The notes below the pieces were generated by a model, which made no database searches, was not told the DNA's origin, and was given only the letters and a program-made list of their open reading frames with translations. This document shows, piece after piece, positions 27,060 through 37,516 of a stretch of DNA of 64,000 nt. Origin of the DNA: Quercus robur (taxonomy: Eukaryota; Streptophyta; Magnoliopsida; Fagales; Fagaceae); NCBI RefSeq assembly GCF_932294415.1, contig NC_065539.1, positions 50,363,501 to 50,427,500 on the forward strand, given 5' to 3'. Position 1 is the first letter of the stretch. Each line of letters begins with the position of its first letter. A program made the translations under genes and the position numbers.

Positions 27060-27431
27060 ATGGTAGACACAATGCATGACGATCTTGACGATGGCCTTCG
27101 GTTCCGAAATTGCAATTGTTTCTGTGGCTTGAAAGCAAGTGTGAAGATTTCAGATAAACGAAATGAGAACCGGTACAGGCTTTTCCAATGTTGCCCAAAG
27201 GACACATGTCGGTTTTTTCAATGGTGTATTCCCTTGAAGACGCCAGTGTCATATGCGGATGATTTCCAGCAACTACAAGAAGAGCTATGTGTATTGCGAG
27301 AGGAATTGAGGGTCATACATGACAAGGTCCACCCCTCAGACCAACCGAAGAAAATGGTGAAAATTAGGTTCATTGCTTGGTGTTTGTTTTTCACCGCGCT
27401 TGCAATACTGCTAACTATGACGATGTTGTAA
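27060..27431 (+). CDS. GRF-type zinc-finger, coiled-coil, single-pass membrane protein
   Basis: A 123-residue open frame starts right after an acceptor (TTCTTGCAG/ATGG). Residues 18-56 form a GRF zinc finger, with Cys20, Cys22-Gly, a Cys44-Cys45 pair, Cys50 and the closing FFQW motif. A short coiled coil follows (about 68-92, leucine- and glutamate-rich), then a hydrophobic C-terminal helix (about 103-122). This architecture is common in plants as small proteins of unknown role; GRF fingers of other proteins bind single-stranded nucleic acid, so binding here is only inferred. The intron from 25278 to 27059 holds no other gene. The gene lies inside the putative giant PIF element and its leader exon starts about 270 bp from the left TIR. 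The frame is undamaged. Confidence 0.8.
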   Translation: MVDTMHDDLDDGLRFRNCNCFCGLKASVKISDKRNENRYRLFQCCPKDTCRFFQWCIPLKTPVSYADDFQQLQEELCVLREELRVIHDKVHPSDQPKKMVKIRFIAWCLFFTALAILLTMTML

Positions 27432-28413
27432 ACCAAATTGTTATGATGATGTGTTAATTCCTACTATGTAATCATATTATCTTATTATGTACTACTAACT
27501 CCTTTTGAACTTGATGCACTGTGTAATATTTTTAGACAATCTTGAGTCATCCATTTTGGTAGTGTATAGAATATGTATCGGGCTGACTCTTGATTCTTAC
27601 AATAGTATGTTATTGGCTTAATGTAATGTATGCCTAGTACTGATAATTTATTGGAACATAGGAGAATTGTAAGTTACAATTCTCTTCTATGGATGATAGT
27701 AATATTTATTTTGGAGCAAGGTGTTGCAAATAAGGACTGGAACTTGCTTTATTGACTAGATGTTGGCATGCAGAAGAAGTCGAGAGCAGAAAAGCATGGA
27801 AGTTTGCAACTTTAGTTAAAAGTATTTTTGTGTCTTTAGCTAAAGTTGATTGAAGGTGCCTCATCGCCCATGTCATGATCCTCAATTATTTCTTTTAAAT
27901 TGGAATTTATAGTCCATTTCACAACATCAGGGGCTACACTTAGTCTACAATATTTTGAATAATTCAATCTACAGGAGACTACAATGTAGTTTATAGTATA
28001 TATAGATTACAAGTTTTTTTTTTTTTTTTTTGGAGTAATATATAATTCCAAGTATGTTTCTATCGTATTCTAGATGTTTGATTATAAATAAATAAAAATA
28101 AAGAAGAAAAAAGCATGATGTGTTGAACCATAAATCAAATATTAAAATTCAAAATTTGTTCATTAAATTTTATTTTGCATATGAGCAGAACACTCGCTCA
28201 TTATAAATAAAATTATATGTTAAAACTTGATTTCTTTTCTTCACAAACAAATTCAATGTTCTTTAAATGCAATTTGATTAACTTTTTTCCTATATAAAGT
28301 AAAATCATGACTAAAACATCTTAACATATAACAAATCTATGAATTGTTACTACAAATTGATTATTAGTAATATTAATAAATTATAAATTATTAAAATTTA
28401 TACAATTGAATGT

Positions 28414-28465
<52 letters not shown>

Positions 28466-28746
28466 AAGTTTGCATATAAAAATACAATATTATGTATAGT
28501 AAAAAATTGATATGTATATTCACTGTATAAAAGGGTTTATATAACAAATGAAAAGACAATTTTTTTTATAAATCTTTTCGATGAAGACTAGTAATCAACA
28601 AAAATTGACTGTTGACTTAGCAATTCCCTTCCTTTTCCGTGTAGTACTAGAAGAAATATAGTTGTCCACATTTATATAAACATCATCCAACCTTACTTGT
28701 TCGCTACAATAGCCTCACATCTCAACCTACGTACAGATAGAAACTC
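27432..28746. other. 3' flank of the GRF gene and promoter of the captured LRR fragment
   Basis: AT-rich, without coding exons. It has a T run at 28014-28032 and a compound (CT)n(TA)n microsatellite at 28417-28465. TATA-like motifs CTGTATAAAAGGG (near 28523) and TTTATATAAACATC (near 28671) precede the LRR-kinase fragment and may be its captured promoter. Confidence 0.5.
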
Positions 28747-28995
28747 ATGGAGGATTCGGCCTTTTTTCACTTTTTCGCCTTTTTGTTGTTGCACTATTTT
28801 ATGGCTAGCTTAACTGTGGCAGTAAGAACCACCATCACCATAGACCAATCAGCTCTTCTTGCTCTCAAAGCCCATATCACTGATGACCTTCACGAATTCT
28901 TGGCAACCAACTGGTCTACCTCTACTTCTGTTTGCAACTGGATTGGCATCACTTGACTTGCGGTGCCAAACACCTTAGAGTCACTGCCCTGAATT
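28747..28995 (+). pseudogene. Captured 5' fragment of an LRR receptor-like kinase gene
   Basis: The frame encodes a signal peptide (about residues 1-26, hydrophobic) and then the LRR N-terminal cap: DQSALLALKAHI, WSTSTSVCNWIGIT. A 5-bp tandem duplication, ACTTG ACTTG, at about 28950-28959 puts a TGA in frame. In the shifted frame the expected cap continues as TCGAKHLRVTALN and ends at TAA (28993-28995). No leucine-rich repeats or kinase follow. Sequence similarity to the family therefore stops after the first exon portion, as expected for transduplicated gene fragments inside DNA transposons. It is non-functional as a receptor. Confidence 0.8.
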
Positions 28996-29369
28996 AATGC
29001 ATATTTGTTTTTAAGTTTCTATTATTCGATATTTTATCTTTTCATTTGAAAATCATTCTTCTTACTTTTGGTGATGATGCAAAATAACTTATTAATTTTT
29101 TGCAAAAAATACTTTTTAATTGATAATAATGTACTCAATGTTTTTGTGACAACAATATTGATCATAATTAAGTAGGATTTTTGTTATATTTTTTTTTGTA
29201 AATTTTCTTCCAACATAAACAAATGTAACAAGTATGGAAACTAAAATCCTATAAAGGATATATGTATTTGGGACAAAATAGAATCTAGCTTTTCAAAAAG
29301 ATGGAGAGTAGTGTAATTGTGTGAAAGCCATTCAAAAAGTGACTAATATATGTTGACAATCCAGCTTCA

Positions 29370-29389
29370 TGGGCAGCCATTAAGTTCAC
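29370..29389 (+). repeat. 20-bp direct repeat flanking the transposase gene, copy 1
   Basis: TGGGCAGCCATTAAGTTCAC, identical to 32022-32041. This copy lies 160 bases beyond the transposase stop codon; the other overlaps its start codon. Confidence 0.85.
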
Positions 29390-29547
29390 CAAAAACAACA
29401 GTAAGAGCCGTTGCAGTCCAAATTAAAGAGGCTCACTACCCCGTTATACAAATCTATAACAACAACAAAACACAGTAATCTTCATCTAGACTTATACAAA
29501 GTTCCATGTCATCCACATTTTAATAAAATAATGCCCATCTAGCTCAA

Positions 29548-32032
29548 TCATTGAACAATGTAATCTGCCCACATAGCAGCAGTTATCACATCACGATACT
29601 CCGACATTGCTCGTTGTGCCCGAGAATTAAAAGCTTCTTCAGTGCCCCCACTGCCTACGCGTGCAGCTCCTGCTATGTTTGCGTCTCCGTTACGCACAAA
29701 TGATCCTTCCCACACATGAAACAGTTCATCTGCCCGATTATACATGCAAATAAAGTTGTGCAATGCACAACAAGCAGTCACAATCAGCCGTTGTCTAGAG
29801 ATAGAGAAGGAGTGCATTCCCGTCAAAACAGGGAACCTCGCCTTCAAGACGCCAAAGCATCGTTCAATCACCATGCGTAATGAGGAATGCCTATAATTGA
29901 ACAACTCTTGTGGGGTACTAGGCTGCCGGTTCGTACCCCGAAACTCTTGGGCATGGTAGCATGTGGACTTGTGTGAGGGGAGGAATGCATTGCCTATAGC
30001 GTACCCCGAGTCAACGAGGTAGTACGATCCTGCAATACGAGTGATAACCATTGCCAATTAGTCACTTAACATAACTATTCTTGCTAGTTCCTTACTACGG
30101 AAGTGTATCTATACATGTATGTATACGAACCATGCACTAAAGTTTTTTGATATCAGCTTAAATAATGAGTGACCATGCAGTGATTGACTATAACTTACTA
30201 CTCCATGAAAGCAAATTTTATGAGTGACATTACAAACTTTGACACGACCTTTTATCCATGATATAGAGTGCTGAATGTGAATCACACAATTCATGTATTG
30301 AGTGAATTAGTTTCGATATAATAAAATTACGTAGCTACCAATCAAGTGCAGTGTATACAAGGTATTCTTTTTTTTTACACAAAGGACAAAATATGAAGTA
30401 GTTACAAACTCATTGACCTCAATTTGGATTTCTAAGTGAACTAACGTAAATATCTAAATTTACCCAAACCTATGAAAAGACATTCATGAATAAAATATGT
30501 GACATGAGATTTAAAAAAATATGACAAAACCACACAACCCACAAAGATTCACACCCTTTTTGAGAATTATCATAGACAAGAATTTTATCCTACTACTCCA
30601 TAATCCCATTTTGAATAGTTTTTCACATCTGTACTATGCTACAAAATACTTTGGAAATGCGAAGTCAGATGCAGCAATGATCAAATCAAAAATCAAATGC
30701 GGAATTTTTTTTTCATTTTTTTTTTTTTGTTTACCTCTAGGCGGCCAAGGGAACTCATACTTGGCATGTCCAAGTGCATCCTGCATGACTCGTGAATCAT
30801 TTGCACTCCCTTCCCATCCCGAATGCACATATGTAAACCACATGTCAAAGTTGCATGCACACATCACGTTTTGGGTGATATCACTCCGTCTATCTCTAAA
30901 TGTGGTAGTCCTAGCGGATGGGGCAGAAGCACTTATATGCGTCCCATCGATAGCCCCCACACATTTCTGTTAAAAAAATAGGTAGCTGTAATTAATAAAT
31001 TAAACTTATGTGCAATATAGTGTAAACAATATGAAGTTCACCAAAGTGAAGTTAGCTAGTACAAAAATGTATGTATCCAATTATTACAGGCTGAACAGTA
31101 CTGTCCAACTACCTACATACGTAGCTAGAGATATTGGAACATTTTTAACAATTCATATAACCAATAGTCATGGTTGGACGTAGTACTTGCATTTGACATT
31201 GGAATTTTTCCAATGGTTTGCATACTCAAGGTTGTTTACATCAACTTTGATATGTTAACTTGTCTACTTTATTTAATATTTGTCAATCAACCTCAAATTA
31301 AAAAAACTAGAAATACTTCAGAACTCTTTCATAGGTCATCTTATTTTCTTTCTATTCTCTATTATAGATCTTTCACAATTGAATTTCATCACAAGGATAA
31401 TTTAGCTAAGAACTATAAAAGGAAAAATCGAAGCATACCTCAAACCATGGATAATATTTTCCATTCCCTCGAAGTGAATGAGGGAGCTCAGCTGCATCAA
31501 CGTCGGGCCGGATGATGATACATCCCAAAGCATGGATAGCACGCAAGGTACGCCGGAACCGCCTTTGAATGGTCTTGAGAGAATTTTGGAAGCGGTTGGC
31601 AGTTACCCGGTAGTCAGCGTTGTGTCCGACAATATATAGCACTGTCCCAACGGACTCCTCAACTGAAACCCAACCAGTGTCCTCCTCTAATAGGTGCAGC
31701 CGCTTCAACTCATTACACAAGTGTCTAAAAATGGCCTTGTCCATGCGGAATATGTCATAACACACTTGGGGATTTCCTTCTAGTACTTCAATCACATATG
31801 ACCTCCCACTCAGGATACTAGTGCACCTAGGTCACTTCATGTAGTACTTTTGTACGTACTCTATACACAGCTGAACGTAGGCTGTGGCAATCTCGAGCTC
31901 CACCTCGCTATCGTACTCATCTAAATCGGACTCAGCCATGCCTGAATCACGATCTGAATCGGACTCAGCCATGCCTGAATCACGATCTGAATCGGGGTCG
32001 GCCATAACTGAATCACACCTGTGGGCAGCCAT
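29548..32032 (-). pseudogene. PIF/Harbinger DDE transposase, one in-frame stop
   Basis: Three exons with GT-AG junctions keep frame: 32032-31439, 30966-30735 and 30029-29548 (436 codons with the stop, normal for PIF transposases). The N-terminus is acidic with a repeated SDSDRDSGMAE-type unit. Catalytic residues are visible: Asp205 in GAIDGTH, Asp282 in YYLVDSGYA, and Glu331 in VIERCFGVLK. The helix-turn-helix region (about 85-175) is also recognisable. The enzyme would cut and paste the element at TWA targets in the nucleus. Codon 67 is TGA (31832-31834), so the copy is broken unless the stop is bypassed or sequencing is wrong; everything else looks intact. It lies on the same strand as the Myb-like partner gene at 37517-41571. 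Confidence 0.88.
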
Positions 32033-32041
32033 TAAGTTCAC
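32022..32041 (+). repeat. 20-bp direct repeat flanking the transposase gene, copy 2
   Basis: TGGGCAGCCATTAAGTTCAC. It contains the reverse complement of the transposase start codon (CAT at 32030-32032) and is identical to 29370-29389. Confidence 0.85.
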
Positions 32042-33091
32042 ATCAGCCACTATAAAGAAGTACATATATATATATCGCTTTATGTATATATATCTATATT
32101 GCTCTATGTATAGAAACCTGCTTCTCAAGGGATTTTTTATGATAGATCCTACAATCACATGAACCTTGCAGCGGAAAAATTCATCTCACCATATAATCCA
32201 AACAATATTAAACCTTTACGACTTGAAGACAAATATGGTTTGTCAAACACAAGAAGACCTAATTTAAGGAATAGCAAAGAAATATTTGTAAGAGATTATT
32301 ATGACATTGATAATTTTACATATTATCTTTGGTTTAGTTTTTTTAAAATTTTCAAAAATTTAAAATGATTTCGTTTAATATATTTTCAATTCAATGATAT
32401 TATTATTATTATTATTAATATTATTATTATTATTGGCTTATACTCAAATACAACATATGAACAAAATAGTATTACCTTTTCAAAAAAGTAAATGGATTCC
32501 ATTACTTTGTTATGGCTTAATTAGTTGAAGGAGCCTCCGCAGTAATTGACTACCATACATGGAATACTCTATGGATACAATTGACAAGTTACTATAGACA
32601 AGATTAAGTATGACTTCACCTGACTTCCTCCTTAACCTAGTAAAAAGCATAAGATGTAATGATTTTTTCTAATAATTTTTTTTTATCCTGAACATTGTTT
32701 AATAACAGAATGACGCAAAAGAAGGAATGTGTATATGATGATTTTTTATGTGTTCGGCATTGGGTAGCATTTAATAGGCCATGTATCTTGGGGAGGGATA
32801 AGAACTATGGCTATCATTTTAAAATCTTTATTTTTAAGTCAAGTACAAACGAGGATTTTGAGAGTAAGGCGGGACATTTCATTTTTTATTTTATTTTAAT
32901 TTTTGATAAAATTTTATTTATTTTTTAATACTACGACTACACTTTTATTTAATTTATATTCTTAAATTGATACATTATTATTGATTGTCACCAAAACTTA
33001 ATTTAATAATTTAATTTATCACTAATCAATTGTCCCTAAACTCAAGCATTTGAAAAATGATAAAATTTAATCATTAAATTAATTTAAAGAA
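32042..33091. other. AT-rich interior of the giant PIF element
   Basis: Upstream side of the transposase gene. It has short ATATAT runs (32066-32100) and ATT-trinucleotide runs (32396-32435). No coding exon is recognised. Confidence 0.5.
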
Positions 33092-33222
33092 GTGTTACGT
33101 TCATAACATTTTAATTATTTTTTGTTTATTAATAACAATTTACTATTTAATATATATTTATCATAGAAGATATATTTATTGTAAAAAGGTTATAAAAATA
33201 TCGTTAACATAACATTTTTCTC
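33092..33222. mobile_element. Decayed hairpin MITE
   Basis: The left arm AAGTGTTACGTTCATAACAT and the right arm ending TAACATAACATTTTTCTC are imperfect inverted repeats of the family at 20823-21012. It is strongly AT-shifted, and borders are approximate. Confidence 0.4.
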
Positions 33223-33602
33223 CCATCTAACCAAAACAAACCGGAAAATATTCCATACAAAGTTACAAACAGTAACCACTAGTGTCCATTTCCATGTTTT
33301 TTATAAGTAGCAGCCAGACCGATGCAAAGCATGCAATAATAGCACTTCTGTCTCTTTTAGGAGCGTTCATGCATGTCCTCTCTCTCTCTCTCTCTCGCTG
33401 TTTTTGTTCTTTGTTTTTCAATAAATTCTTTTCACTTTTAATTAATATCCGTTTCAAATTTTTTGCAGCTAGAAATCATAATTAAGTAGTTACAATTTTT
33501 TTTTTAAAATAAATTATTTATATTCATTTCACTTGCTCGGATAGTCACACATCACACCAAATAATCCTTCACCTTACATTATTGTAGTCTTCCCCACGAG
33601 CA

Positions 33603-34173
33603 CATGGACGGCTCCACTTGGAGCTCAGGGGTTCAAATGAACCTCCTGCTGGCCAATGTATATATATTGGTATATATTTGTCGACGTCCCTTTTTCAAAA
33701 TTTTGAAGACCTTCATCATGGATTTTTTTTTTTTTAAACTCAACTAATGGATTTTTTTTTAAACCCAACTAAAATAAGTTTGAATATGATTCTATTAACA
33801 ATATCCTAGCATTTTTAAACAAAAAAAAGAAAAAAGAAATTACAAACCAATTTGATTTAAAATTTGGGAAAAAAATTAATAAGTCTAATGAATTAATTGG
33901 AGATCAATAGATGAATGATTGCTTAACTGTATAAATTGAAAAATATATAGCTTTGGAGGATTGATAATAAAGAAATCATTTAAGCATTTTCGTGTATAAA
34001 ACATCATAGAGAGCAATTGTAAAACTTTATGTATTTTTTTTTTGGTGATGTCTTTTATTTTTTACTAAATATTTTTTTTGATGTCAATATATTCAAGTTC
34101 TCTTTTATTTTAAATTTCGTATAATTTTTGTTTCTTATTAATCCCCTAAATAATAATCTTGGAACTGCCAATG
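33603..34173. mobile_element. hAT-like relic nested in the giant PIF element (571 bp)
   Basis: The left end CATGGACGGCTCCA and the right end, read inward, CATTGGCAGTTCCA agree at 10 of 14 bases. Flanking 8-mers are CACGAGCA and CACTAACA (6 of 8 alike), fitting an old 8-bp hAT duplication. The phrase GGAGCTCAGGGGTTCAAATG after the left end is common in non-autonomous hAT elements. No coding capacity. Confidence 0.5.
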
Positions 34174-34181
34174 CACTAACA

Positions 34182-36400
34182 TTATACTTTTCATTCATAT
34201 AAGACACGAAAGAATAGAGAACAAACTAAGTCCGAACTGTTAAAAATGCAAATGGTCACTATTCAAGAGTCAACTTTCAAAATGTTGCTAATAGTGTTGG
34301 AGCCAAAATTTTAGTATGAGGACAAGATAAAAAGCAAAATTGAGCAAAATCAGTTGTTAAGAAAAAAAAAAAAAGTTCTTCAACAGTATACGGTAAAAAA
34401 AATTAGAAATAAAACACATCCTCCTGTTAGCTACGTGGGATGGTGTACTATGAAGCCATAAGGTTTTGGTATGATGGGGCTCGTCCTGAGTGGTAGCCAC
34501 TAGCCAGGCCAGTGGGGTAGATTAAGTAAATTTCTATCCACAGATTAATAAAAATAAAAACAAAGTCTGCATTTTGCAATATCTTTTATAATACAAAAAG
34601 AAATTAAATTTCTACCTTATTATTGGCATCAATAATTCAATATCAACTTATTTTCACCTGTTTCCCATATTATTGGCATCAATATTAACTTATTTCCTAT
34701 CATAAGCGTGTGTTATACACACATATAAAATGATACAATCATGATTATATTCATGCATGTTTACATTCAAGCCTCACCTACGCACATACTTGTTAATAAT
34801 ACTCAATTCAGCCAATCAAAGAAGAGAAGGTGAATCTATGATAATATATCCATTCTTTAAATCTTGAGAGGTTGCCCAATGTAAAATGGTGAAAACTTAA
34901 AAGAAAAACAAAATGAGCTAAAGCTGATCAAACACCGACAAAGGAGTAGTGCAATCAGAGAACACAGCGTGGTTGGTGGTTCTTATTTAAGACCCATTCG
35001 AAGATCGAAGATAAAAAAAAAAAACAGAGACGACAAATCCAACTACAACTCAAACAACGTATGTGAAAAAAATAAATAAATAAATGAAGTTGCTCAGATA
35101 GATTGCGTGGCAAAGAATATATAGGACCCAATTTGGTGATGTGAGAAGAAACTATTGGTAGTAGATAAGGTTTGGTGGCATTTACAGTTTACATTACACT
35201 GTCATAATTTTTCATGTAGAAGTTAAAATTTAAAAGGAAAATTCAAGTGGGATCAGCCAAGACCAATATTTTTTCTTATTGAATTCTATTGATAATTGAG
35301 GTGTATATATATTGAGAACATGGTATGTTTAATACTCTATCAAATAATATAATGTTTTAAAAATACTTAAAAAAAAAAAAAAAAAAAAAAAAAACTATGC
35401 ATAAATTTCAAGAAAGATACAGACAACCACATAAAATTGTGCATCCAAATCAATAACTTGTGTTTTATTTTATATAAAAAAAAATGAATTATGGTTCAGA
35501 ATTAACAAAACTCCACAATTGCATACTTAGAAAAAACAGAAGTGTTAAAATACAGGGAGTGAACTATTGACTAAAAGTATAGCCAAAATGGAAAACAACC
35601 GTGTGTGCAGTTGGTGGATCTGTTTTGAACTCTTAAATTAAGCCTAAGAGCTAAGGTCCCCCACTTCAAATTCTCAGCTCAAAAAGGGAAAAACAAGAAG
35701 AGGCTAATGATCAGTAAACCTCTAAATCTAAAACTCCGATCGAATAGCAATGTCAATATCAGTAGGACACAATTTCATCTGTATAAGCAAATGAACCCAT
35801 TCAACCTTTAGTAGCTCTTTCTTATTTTGTACATAGGATATTTGACCAGACTCACAGATTAAAAAACAGAGAGATAGAAGAGAATTTGTCCATGTTTTTC
35901 TTCTCTAGAACATGCTGAAGGCTGATTGTTCATAGTCATAGGTCAAAAAGGGAGACACAAATAGGGTCTAACAATGATCTTCAACATGGGAAATGTGAAT
36001 AATTAGCACCATTAATCTGGTGCAGCCACGATATTCTATTAAATACCAAAATTTTTTTAAAAAAATCATGTTTAAATTTTGCTTCATTTCTATTTCACAC
36101 AGCTCAAAAAGGATCATGTGAAAGGTGACTATTCAATATTTATGACAGTTCAACATATGAATATATTTCACAATTTAGTTGAGTATCTTAGTATATATCC
36201 AATGCACCGAGAGTTGTGAAAATTTTTTCCATGAAGAAATTAATTTCCACCACCGTCAAAGTATTCTCTAATCTCAAAATCTGCACGCAATCTTAGCTAA
36301 GGTCCCCCACGTCAAGGTTTGCATGAGTTATATGTCATTTCTCTACATTTCAGGAAATTTAAACTTTTGACTTCAAGATATAAATGTACTAATTTCATTC
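34182..36400. other. AT-rich interior of the giant PIF element, no gene recognised
   Basis: No convincing exon. An A run lies at 35371-35393. The phrase TAGCTAAGGTCCCCCAC occurs twice (about 35648 as GAGCTAAGG... and 36295), hinting at an internal duplication. The function of this DNA is unknown. Confidence 0.45.
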
Positions 36401-36436
36401 AAGTAATGTAAAGTGCTGAAAGTTTATTTACTTTTT

Positions 36437-36990
36437 TTCTTCTTAGAGGCAACAATTGGCTTCAGGGCACTTGACTGTTCTCCGGATTATTTGTCAAAGG
36501 CTGATCAAATTGTACCTAAAAAAATGGGAATAGATATAAGTACAGTAGTGAGTATCCCAATCCTGACAGCAAACTCATTAACAAAACAGATTGGTAAATA
36601 CCATGACAGTCAGGTTGATATACTTTATTCACCCAGAAATGCATGCAAAGCAGAAGAAAGGAAAAGTTGAAGAAATTAGTGAACATCTGTGAACAGTGGT
36701 CTGACAGCGAAGAGGAAGAACACACTCTAACCTCTAATTAAGAAGTTGATATTTTTGCAACACAAACAAAAAACCAGCAGCAAGAAACAAAATTAATAAA
36801 GCTTACATAAAGCAGAAAAAGGGAGACTTAATCTAAAATTTTTGAACGAAGAAACTGATACTTCCAGCAAAATCAAATCATAATTAACAAAGAATGAAAC
36901 AAAGATTTATAAAAAGGAATACCTGAAAGCTATATAGACCTGGATCAATTATAACAGACGTGGCTCTCTCATACCTGCAGATTTCATAGA
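36437..36990 (-). pseudogene. Possible captured host-gene exons, unidentified
   Basis: On the minus strand a 52-base stretch (about 36977-36926) is bounded by CTGCAG and /GTATTCC and reads YERATSVIIDPGLYSFQ in one frame, which looks like real protein. Farther along, TTTTTTTAG precedes a stretch reading VQFDQPLTNNPENSQVP and then a stop. I cannot name the gene. These may be exon scraps transduplicated into the transposon, or chance. Confidence 0.25.
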
Positions 36991-37242
36991 AAGTACAATC
37001 CTTTTATTAGCCAAAGTTGTATACAAAATTTGCAGTAAATTCATGTGCTGCTTTGAAACTAATTCCACCAAAACTACAAATAACTAACAAAAGAGAAAGG
37101 ATAAGCCAAATACTCATTCCAGCCAATGTCACTTGTATGCTCAATAAAATACTACATTGTTAAAATAGCTAACAACGTCTGAAGCAGATATGTGACACAA
37201 AAAAGAAATTCCCAAAATGGAATGCAGCAGCTTATGTATCAA

Positions 37243-37266
37243 ATATATATATATATATATATATAT
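37243..37266. repeat. (AT)n microsatellite
   Basis: A run of about twelve AT dinucleotides inside the giant PIF element. Confidence 0.9.
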
Positions 37267-37516
37267 GTCACCAAAGTTAGAAATTCATAGGAGACACGAC
37301 AACCACAAAACATATTTCTTACATAAATACCATACATGTCCCAAGGAGGTTAACATAATAAAGGAAGGCATAATGCAAACATTGTTCATAGTATTAACAT
37401 AATACAAACTTTGCGTATTCACATTAAACCAAACTAAGACTACTAATTAACTTCCTAGGCTGTCTACATGGCGCACATCATCAGTTAACTTCCTAGACTG
37501 TCAACCACAACCACCA

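Noticed and set aside
30521..30973. 150-codon plus-strand frame over the transposase
   Set aside because: It is antisense to the transposase exon 2, and the minus strand carries the conserved GAIDGTH motif.
31884..32162. Ser-rich plus-strand frame
   Set aside because: Antisense of the acidic SDSDRDSGMAE repeats at the transposase N-terminus.
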